From Enterovibrio qingdaonensis (GTDB taxonomy: Bacteria; Pseudomonadota; Gammaproteobacteria; Enterobacterales; Vibrionaceae), in NCBI RefSeq assembly GCF_028683135.1, contig NZ_JAJUBB010000017.1:51948-115947 (forward strand): a DNA stretch of 64,000 bases. Direction: 5' to 3'. This document shows positions 28,261 to 37,166 of this stretch, one piece after another. A program made the translations under genes and the position numbers. The notes under the pieces are model-generated. The model ran no database searches and had not been told where the DNA came from. It saw nothing but the letters and a program-made list of their open reading frames with translations. How positions within the stretch are numbered: the first letter of the stretch is position 1; each line of letters opens with the position of its first letter.

Positions 28261-29196
28261 TTAGCTTTCTTGGCCTTTTACCGCTTGGATGACTGCTGCG
28301 CTCAGCTCATCGGGATCAAATTTTGGAATAAATGCATCAGCACCAACACGCTGAACCATCGCTTCATTGAATACCCCGCTGAGGGACGAATGCAATACTA
28401 CATGAAGATCTTTGAGATTCGCATCCTTTTTGATTTCAGTGGTTAACGTATAACCATCCATTTCAGGCATTTCAATATCTGAAATTACCAGCGCGAGCCT
28501 GTCGTAAATATCGCCTTCTGCGACCATCTCTTGCAGCTTGTTCAATGCATCACGACCATCGTACGCCAGAATAACGTCGTAACCGATAGTTTCGACAGCA
28601 CGTTTCACCTGACGACGAGCCACACTGGAATCATCAGCCACCAGCACAACATTCGGGACAGACTTGCCCTCTTCCACAACGGGTTTTTGTGACAGTACTT
28701 CTTCGCTGATTTCTTCATTCACTGGCGAAATTTCGTTGAGGATTTTTTCCACATCAAGAATTTCAACCAGTTCGCCATCAATTTCAGTCACTGCCGTCAA
28801 GTAGTTAGAGCTACCTGTTCCTTCTGGCGGCGGCAAAATGGCTTCCCAATGCATGTTTACGATTCGCTCAACAGACCCGACCAAGAATCCCTGCGTCGAA
28901 CGGTTGAATTCCGAGATGATAATGAAGCGATTTTCTGGGTCATCAATTGGCATGCCGCCAGTTGCCAAACTCATGTCGATAACAGAAACCGTCTGACCTC
29001 GAATATGGGCAACCCCTTTGACCAGTGGGTGTAAATTAGGCATGGAGGTCAGTTTTGGACATTGGAGCACTTCCTTTACCTTAAAAACGTTGATGCCGTA
29101 GCGTTGTCTACGCATCAAACGAAAGGTCAATAGCTCTAGACGGTTTTGGCCGACAAGTTGCGTACGCTGATTGACCGTATCAAGAATCCCAGACAT
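28261..29196 (-). CDS. cheV: Chemotaxis adaptor-receiver protein CheV
   Basis: CheV joins a CheW-like coupling domain (about 15-165; FRLMRRQRYGINVFKVKEV, GVAHIRGQTVSVIDMSLA) with a receiver domain (about 185-305; VLVADDSSVARRQVKRAVET, predicted phospho-Asp in LVISDIEMPEMDGYTL). It couples receptors to CheA and may act as a phosphate sink. Divergent from flgA across a 129-base gap. Confidence 0.95.
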   Translation of the reverse strand: MSGILDTVNQRTQLVGQNRLELLTFRLMRRQRYGINVFKVKEVLQCPKLTSMPNLHPLVKGVAHIRGQTVSVIDMSLATGGMPIDDPENRFIIISEFNRSTQGFLVGSVERIVNMHWEAILPPPEGTGSSNYLTAVTEIDGELVEILDVEKILNEISPVNEEISEEVLSQKPVVEEGKSVPNVVLVADDSSVARRQVKRAVETIGYDVILAYDGRDALNKLQEMVAEGDIYDRLALVISDIEMPEMDGYTLTTEIKKDANLKDLHVVLHSSLSGVFNEAMVQRVGADAFIPKFDPDELSAAVIQAVKGQES

Positions 29197-29264
29197 AAGA
29201 TAAACTCCATATTGCCCTGTTTTTGTTATCGTATTGCAGCAAACATTTGCGCAAGCCTGTATTC

Positions 29265-29281
29265 TGGCATGCGAATTGAAA
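29265..29281 (+). promoter_or_regulatory. Weak sigma-54-like site before flgA
   Basis: CTGGCATGCGAATTGA has a good -24 box and ten-base spacing, but GA in place of GC at -12. Its position, about 45-60 bases before flgA, is right, but the missing C makes this only a candidate. Confidence 0.3.
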
Positions 29282-29325
29282 GAACACTGCAGCTATATTA
29301 ACTTTCACTAACCATTCTGTGACTT

Positions 29326-30024
29326 ATGTGTTATCAACGATTAGCTTGCTTCATTATCGGCACACTTGTCAGTGGCTTTAGCTCAATTATAGCCGCTGCT
29401 CCAGCAAATCAACTCCAAGCAGTAAAAGATGCTGCGGAAAGTTTCGTTGAAACGCTGATAACCGCGCCAGAACACGGAAAATTGGAGGTTCAGGCCGGAC
29501 ATCTGGATTCTAGGCTCACACTGTCAAACTGCCCTTCTGAACTAAAAACCACGGTTCCTGGACGTCAATCTCTTAATAAAAGCGTAACAGTCATGGTTCG
29601 CTGCGAAGAAGATGATTGGCAGGTCTACGTTCCCGTCCAAATTAAGTTACTTACACCCATCATTGTTGCCAAAAGACCCCTCGATCGCGGTGTCACACTG
29701 ACAAACGAGGATTTGATCATCCAGCTTGTGGAAGCGCGCTTTCAGCGAGGTCAAACCTACACCGACGCAGACATCATCATCGGTTCACGAATTAAACGAA
29801 ATGTGGGGATTGGCGAACCCGTTCAAGGCAATGATATTTGTATGGTCTGCCGCAATGATGAAGTCATAATTACAGCATCAGGGTCTGGATTGAATATCAT
29901 TGCAAAAGGCAGCGCATTGAGTGACGGTGCTCTCGGAGAACAAATTAAGGTTCGCAACAGTAAATCCAACCGAATTGTAGATGCTACAATCACAGCAGTT
30001 GGACGTGTGGATGTGAAATTCTAA
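29326..30024 (+). CDS. flgA: Flagellar P-ring assembly chaperone FlgA
   Basis: FlgA is a periplasmic chaperone for P-ring assembly. 232 residues with a signal peptide (MCYQRLACFIIGTLVSG) and a C-terminal SAF-type domain (KRPLDRGVTLTNEDLIIQLV, GSGLNIIAKGSALSDGALGE, RNSKSNRIVDATITAVGRV). Upstream of flgM and divergent from cheV, the usual arrangement. Confidence 0.94.
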   Translation: MCYQRLACFIIGTLVSGFSSIIAAAPANQLQAVKDAAESFVETLITAPEHGKLEVQAGHLDSRLTLSNCPSELKTTVPGRQSLNKSVTVMVRCEEDDWQVYVPVQIKLLTPIIVAKRPLDRGVTLTNEDLIIQLVEARFQRGQTYTDADIIIGSRIKRNVGIGEPVQGNDICMVCRNDEVIITASGSGLNIIAKGSALSDGALGEQIKVRNSKSNRIVDATITAVGRVDVKF

Positions 30025-30042
30025 ATTAGTGACATTTAGTGC

Positions 30043-30069
30043 TAAAGTTCACATAAGTGCTGCCGATAC
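30043..30069 (+). promoter_or_regulatory. Sigma-28 (FliA)-type promoter for flgM-flgN
   Basis: TAAAG (30043-30047), exactly 14 bases, GCCGATAC (30062-30069): a near-perfect FliA promoter, about 40 bases before the flgM ATG. It allows FliA-dependent expression of its own anti-sigma factor. Confidence 0.82.
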
Positions 30070-30110
30070 TGTGAGCAACAGAAGGTTCGGACAGATATTA
30101 AGGCTTAGTT

Positions 30111-30428
30111 ATGGCAAGTATCGATCATTTGCGTTCTGGTCAGCCGTTAAATACGAACAGAAGCAACCAAAGCAAGTCACAAAACACCGCCGTTGAATCA
30201 AACGGTTCGGGAGAGGTGCGCAATCATCGCGGTGATGCGTTCTCATTAAGCGAGCAAAGCCGTGCAATCGGTGCGATGAATCAGCAAATGGCCAGTGAAG
30301 CGCATTTTGACAGTGCGAAAGTCGCTGCCATTAAAGAAGCAATCGCTAACGGTTCGTACAAGGTTGATGCAGATCGTCTGGCATCTAATATGCTCAGGCA
30401 CGAAGACGAACTTCGTGGACTTAAGTAA
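30111..30428 (+). CDS. flgM: Anti-sigma-28 factor FlgM
   Basis: FlgM holds FliA inactive until hook completion, when FlgM is exported. 105 residues: a disordered, polar N-terminus (NTNRSNQSKSQNTAVESNGS) and the helical FliA-binding C-terminus (VAAIKEAIANGSYKVDADRL, ASNMLRHEDEL). Starts at ATG 30111 and is followed 5 bases later by flgN. Confidence 0.94.
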   Translation: MASIDHLRSGQPLNTNRSNQSKSQNTAVESNGSGEVRNHRGDAFSLSEQSRAIGAMNQQMASEAHFDSAKVAAIKEAIANGSYKVDADRLASNMLRHEDELRGLK

Positions 30429-30433
30429 TTTAG

Positions 30434-30859
30434 ATGTCGACACCAACGTTTGAACAATTGCTTCAAACTCAATCAGACAATGTGAATGAGTTATTAGAAG
30501 TAATGGAAAGCGAGACAACAGCAATTGCCACGCGCAAAGCTGCTGATATAGAGTCTTGCGCCAAAAAGAAGCTTACAACAATACAGCGAATTCAACTCAC
30601 TGATGCGCAGTTAGCGCGATGCAGTGAATTGTCGACTCCGTCAGACGAGGTTAAAGAGCAAATAAATAAAATTAAGCAAACGCTCGAACAATGCCACTCT
30701 GTCAATGAAAGTAATGGTGCCGCCCTTCAACGTGCTCAATTGAGCATGCACAAGCTGCGTAACCTTTTCCAAGAAGCTGCTGGTAAGAATGAATTAACCT
30801 ACGACAGCGAAGGACAAGCTTCCGGTAGCCGTACACTGGGCACCAACGTTAAAGCCTAA
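30434..30859 (+). CDS. flgN: Flagellar export chaperone FlgN
   Basis: FlgN chaperones the hook-filament junction proteins FlgK and FlgL. 141 residues, mostly predicted helix (LLQTQSDNVNELLEVMESET, QINKIKQTLEQCHSVNESNG), in the standard position after flgM. Identification rests on position, length and the helical N-terminal pattern. Confidence 0.88.
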   Translation: MSTPTFEQLLQTQSDNVNELLEVMESETTAIATRKAADIESCAKKKLTTIQRIQLTDAQLARCSELSTPSDEVKEQINKIKQTLEQCHSVNESNGAALQRAQLSMHKLRNLFQEAAGKNELTYDSEGQASGSRTLGTNVKA

Positions 30860-30871
30860 TCAAGAACATTC

Positions 30872-30906
30872 AAAAAAAGCAGCCTTCATGGCTGCTTTTT
30901 TGTTTG
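30872..30906. terminator. Bidirectional terminator between flgN and flgP
   Basis: AAAAAAGCAGCC / GGCTGCTTTTTT with a 5-base loop in the gap between the convergent genes; U-tracts are available to both transcripts. Confidence 0.88.
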
Positions 30907-30938
30907 TGCTATCTGGGTCAGCGTCAAAACCACATCAG

Positions 30939-31367
30939 TTAGAAAATCACTGCCGAGTCTGATGGTACGTGATGCGATTCGCCGTATTCTTTCATCTTGT
31001 TCATTTTACGGAGGTTAAGCTCCATTTCAGTGACATAGCTGTCACCCACTTTGTAGCTTGAAATCACTTCGGCTGCACGAATAATGCCATCTGAGGCACC
31101 GTGCGTTCTGTCTTGACCAAGGCTTTGATCATCCACTTCCGTCAAACCACTGATGCGAACGCCGTAAACCTGTTCTGACAACTCTTTGTAGGCCTCCAGT
31201 TTTGATGCGCGCATTGCTCTAAACTGTTTTTCTTCTAAAGTATCGCCGCGTTGCGCACTGATCGATGCAGTCCCAACGGCCGTTAGAAGTTCATCAGAAC
31301 GGATAGTTGTCAAAGGTTGGCAGGCAGTAAGCATTAGAATGAATGCAGTTGTTAGCCAAGTTTTCAT
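30939..31367 (-). CDS. flgP: Flagellar assembly lipoprotein FlgP
   Basis: FlgP is an outer-membrane lipoprotein of the sodium-driven Vibrio motor basal disk/H ring, needed for motility. From the ATG at 31367 (after GGAG) it is 142 residues with a signal peptide and lipobox LTAC, followed by an LPP20-like domain (RAMRASKLEAYKELSEQVYG). An open frame extends seven codons upstream, but the extra residues would sit in front of a clean lipoprotein signal. Overlaps the flgO unit, which lies directly upstream. Confidence 0.9.
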   Translation of the reverse strand: MKTWLTTAFILMLTACQPLTTIRSDELLTAVGTASISAQRGDTLEEKQFRAMRASKLEAYKELSEQVYGVRISGLTEVDDQSLGQDRTHGASDGIIRAAEVISSYKVGDSYVTEMELNLRKMNKMKEYGESHHVPSDSAVIF

Positions 31368-31384
31368 GTTCGCTCCGCTCTCTA

Positions 31385-32020
31385 TCAAGGTTTAAGAATA
31401 ACGGTATCAACCGAATGTTTACGTTTATCGCCACGGATAATCACGCCATCTTCAATGCGGACTTTACGCAACGTATCAATATCGCGGCCAATTCTGTCCG
31501 CCGGCAAGAAGCCTTGTGACGACGCAACCACGACACGGGAACGCATACCGACGATACGTGCGTTCACCAAAACACCGCCTCCTTGGCGAAGCATAGTGCC
31601 CGTCAAAACGTAATCAATTTGCTGCTCTGGATGCAACTCTTTCCAATCACGGCTAAGGGTAAAGTCCCCCTCTTGAGTAACGCGAATCGACCCTGTGTTT
31701 TTAAAATCAATCACAGTAAATCCGCGTCGCTGCATCTGATAAATCATGCCTTCGGTTACAGAATTACCCAACCAGTTGGTTTCATCCATTTCCTCAACGT
31801 CAACAAAAGACACGACAGCCATCGGCGTGCGTGCTGTGAGGTAGTTGTTCGTTTCAAGCAATTCTTCCGCAAGACCGTCAAGAAAGTAATCTAGCGTGTG
31901 CCGAGGTGTTTGCTGTAACAGAAACTGGCTTCCCGAATACGGCTCCTTGCCGTTATAAATCGGGTTATAAGCGCAGGAAACGGTTACTAGACTCATCAAT
32001 ATAACTATCCAGTTTTTCAT
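31385..32020 (-). CDS. flgO: Flagellar outer-membrane protein FlgO
   Basis: FlgO is an outer-membrane-associated protein required for normal motility in V. cholerae. 211 residues, signal peptide with a lipobox-like VSCA (Cys16), and the FlgO domain: RTPMAVVSFVDVEEMDETNW, QMQRRGFTVIDFKNTGSI, DYVLTGTMLRQGGGVLVNAR. Precedes flgP on the same strand and diverges from flgT. Confidence 0.92.
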   Translation of the reverse strand: MKNWIVILMSLVTVSCAYNPIYNGKEPYSGSQFLLQQTPRHTLDYFLDGLAEELLETNNYLTARTPMAVVSFVDVEEMDETNWLGNSVTEGMIYQMQRRGFTVIDFKNTGSIRVTQEGDFTLSRDWKELHPEQQIDYVLTGTMLRQGGGVLVNARIVGMRSRVVVASSQGFLPADRIGRDIDTLRKVRIEDGVIIRGDKRKHSVDTVILKP

Positions 32021-32129
32021 TATTGTCTGGCTCCGGGCACGTTCACAGTCTTCAGATCGAGCGTTTGAAAATTAACCGCCTAATCAGACCTTTATCTTTC
32101 CAAATTTTAGGAACATTATTTGCATCATC

Positions 32130-32147
32130 ATGGTCATACAATTGCCG
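32130..32147 (+). promoter_or_regulatory. Possible sigma-54-type site before flgT
   Basis: ATGGTCATACAATTGCCG has GG and GC ten bases apart and a good TTGC -12 box, but a poor TGGTCAT -24 box. About 85-95 bases upstream of flgT. Treated as a candidate only. Confidence 0.35.
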
Positions 32148-32228
32148 TATCTGCTAACCACGTTGCCGCTTTCTATGCGATGTCTATCGGTCTAGCAATT
32201 TTTATACCTATTATTGGAAACGGGCCTT

Positions 32229-33362
32229 ATGAGTAAAAGATTTCTTACACCTCTCGCAACAGGATTGCTGCTTGCAGCTGCGTCAACACAGGCTGCGTGG
32301 TACGAGGTAACGGGAACAAGCACCGTTTTAAAAAATTCAGAACAAGCCAGAGAACGCGCATTAGAAGATGCTATTTTTCAGGCACTAAAGTACTCAGGTG
32401 CCGATATTGGTGGGTTAGCTGACATTCGTCCATACCTAAAAACTCCCCGATCCGATTATCAATTCAGTGGTAATGAAGTCAGGCATATCCAGATCATTGA
32501 TACGAAAGAAAGAGGTGGCGTCATGAAATTGACTGCCCGTATCGATATCTACCCATCGGCAAAAGCTTGCCACAAGAACCAATATAAGAAAGGACTCCTG
32601 ATGAGCCGATTTGATATCGTCTCACCTCAGCACGCCGCACTAGGGGGAATCTTCCAATTCGGTGATGACTTCACCGTGCTGCTACAACGTCAATTCGAAA
32701 CGCAGGCACAAAGCTTTGTCGCTCAAGGGATCACCCCGCACCATGTTTCCCCCTCTTCTCCCGACGTGGCTACTATGATTGCCGAAGACACAGGTGCTCA
32801 GTTTATCCTTGTTGGCTCGATCACGGATATGAGTGCGACTATCGACAAAAAGCGCTTTAAGGATGATGAAACCAATCGTCAACTCGCGCTTTCCGTCGAT
32901 GTGATTGATGGGAAGTCTGGAGAGGTCATCTATCAAAACAGCTACCGTGACATTGCCGCCTGGCCTTTTGAGCGCCATAGCCAGGTAGACACGAAGACCG
33001 CCCGCTTTTGGACATCACCCTATGGCGAAATGGCACAACGTGTAAGCAGAAATATCCTTCTCGATCTAGAAAGCAATCTGTCTTGTCGCGCGTCAACGCC
33101 TGAAATCGTTTCCATCAATGGCCAAGTAGGACAAATAAATGCTGGACGCATTCACGGGGTGAAGTACGGGGATGAATTGTCGCTGTGGCATAACGCTTCT
33201 TTTACGGATCAATTCGGAGTATTACGTACCCAATTGAAAAAAAGTGAGATGTTGCTGACGGTAAGTCGTGTGTATGAAAGCTCCGCAGAGTTTACTGTTG
33301 CGCCTGTAGAGCTTGGTTCAAGCATCCAAATTGGTGATTTAACCACCAAAGGCACACAATAG
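32229..33362 (+). CDS. flgT: Flagellar H-ring protein FlgT
   Basis: FlgT forms the H ring and recruits the T ring (MotX/MotY) in the Vibrio sodium-driven motor. 377 residues with a signal peptide ending ASTQA-AWYEVTG; contains the N-terminal domain (ARERALEDAIFQALKYSGAD), a middle TolB-like part (DTGAQFILVGSITDMSATID) and a C-terminal domain. The ATG at 32229 is preferred over a TTG five codons upstream because it begins the signal peptide. Confidence 0.93.
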   Translation: MSKRFLTPLATGLLLAAASTQAAWYEVTGTSTVLKNSEQARERALEDAIFQALKYSGADIGGLADIRPYLKTPRSDYQFSGNEVRHIQIIDTKERGGVMKLTARIDIYPSAKACHKNQYKKGLLMSRFDIVSPQHAALGGIFQFGDDFTVLLQRQFETQAQSFVAQGITPHHVSPSSPDVATMIAEDTGAQFILVGSITDMSATIDKKRFKDDETNRQLALSVDVIDGKSGEVIYQNSYRDIAAWPFERHSQVDTKTARFWTSPYGEMAQRVSRNILLDLESNLSCRASTPEIVSINGQVGQINAGRIHGVKYGDELSLWHNASFTDQFGVLRTQLKKSEMLLTVSRVYESSAEFTVAPVELGSSIQIGDLTTKGTQ

Positions 33363-33435
33363 GGTCACTTAAGGCTTAACCTATTCTAATCATTCGGTAT
33401 ACTAAGCGTCTTGGTGTCACCCTTGGCACCAATTG

Positions 33436-33511
33436 CTCCCATAGCTCAACAGGATAGAGCAGTCGCCTCCTAAGCGATCGATCGGGGTTCGAGTCCCTGT
33501 GGGAGCGCCAA
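33436..33511 (+). tRNA. tRNA-Arg (anticodon CCT)
   Basis: Seven-base acceptor stem GCTCCCA / TGGGAGC, D arm GCTC...GAGC, anticodon stem GTCGC / GCGAT with loop CTCCTAA (anticodon CCT, reading AGG), T arm CGGGG-TTCGAGT-CCCTG, discriminator G and encoded CCA. The cloverleaf is complete. It lies between flgT and the first small-peptide gene. Confidence 0.96.
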
Positions 33512-33591
33512 TTTCCTAAACAATAATCCTTTCAAATCAACAGCCCTTCGTAATGTAACGACCTAAACCCCCATCTTAAATATGAGATAGA

Positions 33592-33662
33592 GATCTTATT
33601 TTTCAACACGAAATGTAAATTCCTCCTAATCTGATATCGAACATCCAGAAACAGTTAGGAGG
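33592..33662 (+). promoter_or_regulatory. Upstream region shared with the second small-peptide gene
   Basis: GATCTTATTTTTCA (33592-33605) and TGTAAAT (33614-33620) recur before the paralogue at 37088-37117 with the same 22-base offset. TGTAAAT could be an extended -10 box. Just downstream CCTCCTAA (33622-33629) is the exact complement of TTAGGAGG (33655-33662), which contains the ribosome site, so this may be a translational switch if transcription starts upstream of it, or an operator if it starts within. Confidence 0.5.
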
Positions 33663-33668
33663 TAAATA

Positions 33669-33878
33669 ATGAAAAAGTACGTATCGTCTGCTGCATTAGT
33701 TTGTTTGTTGTCACTTATTGGCTTTAGTGCCCACGCAAGCAATGGTAACGGCAATGCGACACAGTCCGGGCCATTGGTCATCTGCACATACGCTGATGGC
33801 TCTTCAAACTATGTCCCTTCCGTAATTTGCTCTCACAATGGCGGGACGTTTGTTCGAAATTGGGGCAACCAATGGTAA
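33669..33878 (+). CDS. Small secreted two-cysteine peptide, copy 1 (unknown function)
   Basis: 69 residues: signal peptide ending SAHA, mature part of about 45 residues with GPLVICTYADGS, YVPSVIC and NGGTF, and exactly two Cys 15 positions apart, likely disulfide-bonded in the periplasm or outside. An AGGAGG ribosome site is placed ideally. Its paralogue at 37167-37379 keeps the signal peptide, the Cys spacing and the ...G.QW ending, which supports that both are real genes. I do not recognise the family. Confidence 0.82.
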   Translation: MKKYVSSAALVCLLSLIGFSAHASNGNGNATQSGPLVICTYADGSSNYVPSVICSHNGGTFVRNWGNQW

Positions 33879-33943
33879 GCCTCAACCGAGACACATAAAG
33901 CGGCTGTCTCCCAAAAACAGTTAATTTTCTGTCTCACACAAAA

Positions 33944-33975
33944 GAAAAAGCGAGCCCAAAGGGCTCGCTTCTGTT
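33944..33975 (-). terminator. Terminator of porin copy 1
   Basis: AAGCGAGCCC (33948-33957) and GGGCTCGCTT (33961-33970): a 10-bp stem, followed on the minus strand by TTTTTCTTTT, 30 bases past the porin stop. Confidence 0.87.
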
Positions 33976-34000
33976 TGAGTAACTTCTATCTAAATAGAGA

Positions 34001-35041
34001 TTACCAGTAGTACTCAGTACCCAGCATGAAGCGTGTACCGCTACCACCGTCTTCTTTGTTGCCATACATTTCGTAGTTACGAGCATCGAAGTAGATAACC
34101 ATGCTTGGCAGAGAGTACAGCAGACGTGCAGTCATTGCAGTTGAGCCTTCTTTACCCGCAGCTGCAGTACCAACATCAGCATCACCTGCTGCAGAGTAAC
34201 CTACTTTCGCCAACCACTGGTCGTTCAGCCAGTAACCTGCAGTCACAGACAATACGTCTTGTGAATCGTTGGTTGCATCGTTTTCCATCATCTTGTAGCC
34301 AGCGGTGATGGTTGCTTTACCGAACCATACGCTACCACCGATCAAGCTGTAGCTAACGTCGCCTTTCTTCTCAGTGCCTTCCATCCAACCATCTTGGGTG
34401 TAGTGACCACCGTGGATGCTGAAGTTGCTACCAGTGTACGAACCAGCTACCGACATAATCGCGTGGTCAGTGTCTGAACCCATGCCACTCAGAGTTGCTT
34501 GGAAGTTGAAACCACCAAAGTTTGCTGAGTCAAAACGCAATACGTTATCTGCACGCGTTTCGTAATCTGCACCAATGTTATTGTTCCAATCGAATACGTT
34601 ACCTAGACCTGGGTTAGTGTGTGGCCAGTCAACGTAATCATATACAGCGATAGTACGACGACCAAAAGTGATGGTACCAGTGTCTTCGAATTGGAAACCT
34701 ACATATGTGTCACGACCACCTAGGATACCGTGGTATTTGTTCCATGGGTCAGTACCGCTGTCACGGTTGTTCGCGTTACCAGATTCGATTTGCCATACAA
34801 AGTTTGGAGCAAAGTTGTCAAACTCAACTACGCCACGGAAACCGATACGTGATTCAACTTCAACGCCTGCAGATTGTTGTGAACCATTACCTGCTGGATC
34901 CCATACTTGGTAAGAAGCTGCCGCTTGTCCGTAAATTTGTACCGCTTCGCCAGCCAGTTCGATTGCTGCGTTTGCAGAACCAGACACAGCAGCCATTGCT
35001 ACTGCTGCGCCTAGAAGAGAACGTTTAAAAGTCTTGTCCAT
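34001..35041 (-). CDS. OmpU-like outer-membrane porin, copy 1
   Basis: Beta-barrel general porin. 346 residues from ATG 35041 (MDKTFKRSLLGAAVAMAAVS), with a signal peptide ending SANA and the start AIELAGEAVQIYGQAA; the upstream 23-codon extension of the frame covers the mRNA leader. It has the porin pattern of alternating strands, IGFRGVVEFDNFAP and a C-terminal LGTEYYW ending in an aromatic, as needed for BAM recognition. Clear paralogue of the porin at 38240. It ends in its own terminator. Confidence 0.92.
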   Translation of the reverse strand: MDKTFKRSLLGAAVAMAAVSGSANAAIELAGEAVQIYGQAAASYQVWDPAGNGSQQSAGVEVESRIGFRGVVEFDNFAPNFVWQIESGNANNRDSGTDPWNKYHGILGGRDTYVGFQFEDTGTITFGRRTIAVYDYVDWPHTNPGLGNVFDWNNNIGADYETRADNVLRFDSANFGGFNFQATLSGMGSDTDHAIMSVAGSYTGSNFSIHGGHYTQDGWMEGTEKKGDVSYSLIGGSVWFGKATITAGYKMMENDATNDSQDVLSVTAGYWLNDQWLAKVGYSAAGDADVGTAAAGKEGSTAMTARLLYSLPSMVIYFDARNYEMYGNKEDGGSGTRFMLGTEYYW

Positions 35042-35092
35042 GGAAAACTCCTTAAAAATGTTTAAACCGATAGAGAGTTTCGTTTGCTTTAA

Positions 35093-35110
35093 GTTGGCCG
35101 CCGAAAACAA
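35093..35110 (-). promoter_or_regulatory. Conserved leader element of porin copy 1
   Basis: On the plus strand GTTGGCCGCCGAAAACAA. The same 18-mer with one difference (A to G) lies before porin copy 2 at 39298-39315, at almost the same distance to the ATG (52 versus 54 bases), within otherwise divergent leaders. Probably a functional leader or operator element such as a small-RNA target; the regulator is unknown. Confidence 0.55.
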
Positions 35111-35441
35111 ACGACATCGGTGTTTTTGTATTGATTTAATCTATCAACGCTGTGCAGCTTAATTCGTATCGATAAAAAAAAAATCCACAACTGAACGAAG
35201 TTTGAATTAGTTCAAAATTAGCTTCTAAAAGATTATTAACCTCTTAAAAACAATAACTTAAACGACATCAATTCAGGAAAAAATATCTAAATATCACATC
35301 AACCAACAGACAAGTGATACGCATCACGATTTATAGGCAATACAAAAAACATAAAAGGCGATCAGGGGTAATTAAGGGGGCAGGATAGTGAAGTAAATCG
35401 CAGTTTATTATTGATGTGTTATTCAACTAGAGGCTATTAAA
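35111..35441. other. Intergenic gap before porin copy 1
   Basis: A/T-rich sequence of about 330 bases between the gltX terminator and the porin leader, presumably holding the porin promoter. It contains one CRP-like half-site pair, GTGA-N6-TCAC, at 35314-35327, matching the centre of the CRP consensus. I saw no gene. Confidence 0.4.
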
Positions 35442-35470
35442 GAAAAAAAACCCCGAACGAAGTCGGGGCT
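35442..35470 (-). terminator. Terminator of gltX
   Basis: CCCCGA (35451-35456) and TCGGGG (35463-35468) with a run of eight A on the plus strand, so the minus-strand transcript ends in T8. Confidence 0.87.
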
Positions 35471-35490
35471 TGGTTAGAAATTAGCTTTAC

Positions 35491-36912
35491 TTATTGCGCT
35501 TCACGCTTTGCGATATAGTCAAGTGCAAGCTCAATACGTTGAACAACACGCGCTTTACCGACAAGTTGCATTACAGCATCAACGGAAGGTGACTGACCTT
35601 GACCAGTAACAGCAACGCGAAGTGGCATGCCTACTTTACCCATACCAAGTTCCAGCTCAGCACAAACATCAGCAATAACAGTGTGAAGGTTTTCTGTTGT
35701 CCACTCTTCAACCGCTTCTACTTTTGTCTTCGCGAGCTCAAGTGCTTCTTTCGCAACAGGGCGCAGGTGTTTCTTCGCAGCTCCTGCTTCAAACTCTTCA
35801 AAGTCCTGATAGAAGTAGCGGCTTTGCTCTGCAAGCTCAACAAGTGTGCTGCAACGCTCACCCACTAGTTTTATCACATCAGTGATCGCAGGGCCGTTTT
35901 CAACCGAAATTTCTTTCGCATCCATGTGCCACTGGAGATACTTGGCCACGTACTCTGGCTCAGCAGTCTTAATATAGTGGTTATTCAACCATAGTAACTT
36001 ATCAGTATTGAACGCAGATGCTGACTTGGAAATAGATTCTAGTCGGAATAGCTCAATCATCTCTTCTAGAGAGAAAATTTCCTGATCGCCATGAGACCAA
36101 CCTAAACGCACCAGGTAATTTAGCAGAGCCTGAGGCAGGTAGCCTTCATCACGGTATTGCATAACACTAACCGCACCGTGGCGCTTAGACAGTTTTGCTC
36201 CGTCATCACCCAAGATCATTGCGCAATGCGCAAACTCAGGAATCGTCGCATTTAGTGCCTTATAGATATTGATCTGACGAGGTGTATTGTTGATATGGTC
36301 TTCACCACGAACAACTTGCGTAATTCCCATGTCGATATCATCAATAACCACACAGAAGTTATACGTCGGGCTACCGTCTGTGCGGCGAATGATCAAATCA
36401 TCCAGCTCGCTGTTTGAGAATTCAATTCGACCACGGACATAGTCGTTGAAAACAACAGAGCCTTCTTTCGGATTGCGGAAACGAATACAGAAAGGCGCAT
36501 CATCGGCAACATTGCTATTAGCTTCAATAATACGCGGGTGGTTCGCATCGTAGCGAGGTTTAACACCTGCCGCCATTTGCTCTTCACGAATCTCGTCTAG
36601 CAACACTTTCGGCGCGTAACACTTGTACGCTTTATCTTCCGCCATCAGTTGATCAACGACTTCGTTGTATCGGTCAAAGCGTTTTGTCTGATAATAAGGA
36701 CCTTCGTCCCAGTTCAGACCTAGCCACTCCATACCCTCGATGATCGCGTCAATAGCTTCTTGGGTAGAGCGTTCCAAATCTGTATCTTCTATACGAAGTA
36801 CAAATTCACCGCCAGTATGTTTAGCGTATAGCCAAGAATAAAGTGCAGTACGCGCACCACCTACATGCAAGAAGCCAGTTGGGCTTGGTGCAAAACGTGT
36901 TTTAACTGTCAT
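35491..36912 (-). CDS. gltX: Glutamate-tRNA ligase
   Basis: Charges tRNA-Glu with glutamate in the cytosol. 473 residues with the class I signature [16 protein letters not shown] (HIGH equivalent HVGG, residues 16-19), IEDTD near 41-45, and the KMSKS-equivalent KLSKR at 240-244. Full-length. A single-gene unit flanked by the two small-peptide/porin modules. Confidence 0.97.
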   Translation of the reverse strand: MTVKTRFAPSPTGFLHVGGARTALYSWLYAKHTGGEFVLRIEDTDLERSTQEAIDAIIEGMEWLGLNWDEGPYYQTKRFDRYNEVVDQLMAEDKAYKCYAPKVLLDEIREEQMAAGVKPRYDANHPRIIEANSNVADDAPFCIRFRNPKEGSVVFNDYVRGRIEFSNSELDDLIIRRTDGSPTYNFCVVIDDIDMGITQVVRGEDHINNTPRQINIYKALNATIPEFAHCAMILGDDGAKLSKRHGAVSVMQYRDEGYLPQALLNYLVRLGWSHGDQEIFSLEEMIELFRLESISKSASAFNTDKLLWLNNHYIKTAEPEYVAKYLQWHMDAKEISVENGPAITDVIKLVGERCSTLVELAEQSRYFYQDFEEFEAGAAKKHLRPVAKEALELAKTKVEAVEEWTTENLHTVIADVCAELELGMGKVGMPLRVAVTGQGQSPSVDAVMQLVGKARVVQRIELALDYIAKREAQ

Positions 36913-37087
36913 GTTAATCCTATAACGTTCAGCAAAGTTCTAAGGACACGGAATGAGTTCCGAGAAAGCGGCTATTGTAAGCGTTGAAGAGGCGTTGAAC
37001 AATCATTCAATGGCTTTTGAGGCACGGCATATAGAAGATAAGCGTCACTGAAATAACAGTGATGAACTGTCTCAAAATCTAGATCAA

Positions 37088-37117
37088 GATCTTATTTTTC
37101 ATCGAGAATTGTAAAAT
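37088..37117 (+). promoter_or_regulatory. Shared upstream region of small-peptide copy 2
   Basis: GATCTTATTTTTCA (37088-37101) and TGTAAAAT (37110-37117) in the same spacing as before copy 1. The anti-ribosome-site complement is reduced to TCCTA (37120-37124) against TAGGA near 37155-37160. Confidence 0.5.
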
Positions 37118-37166
37118 AGTCCTACCATATTTGTGAAAGATATAACAAATAGTTAGGAGAGTTACG

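Noticed and set aside
33436..33511. tRNA-Arg as attachment site of an integrated element
   Set aside because: No integrase gene and no repeat of the tRNA 3' end seen within the window.
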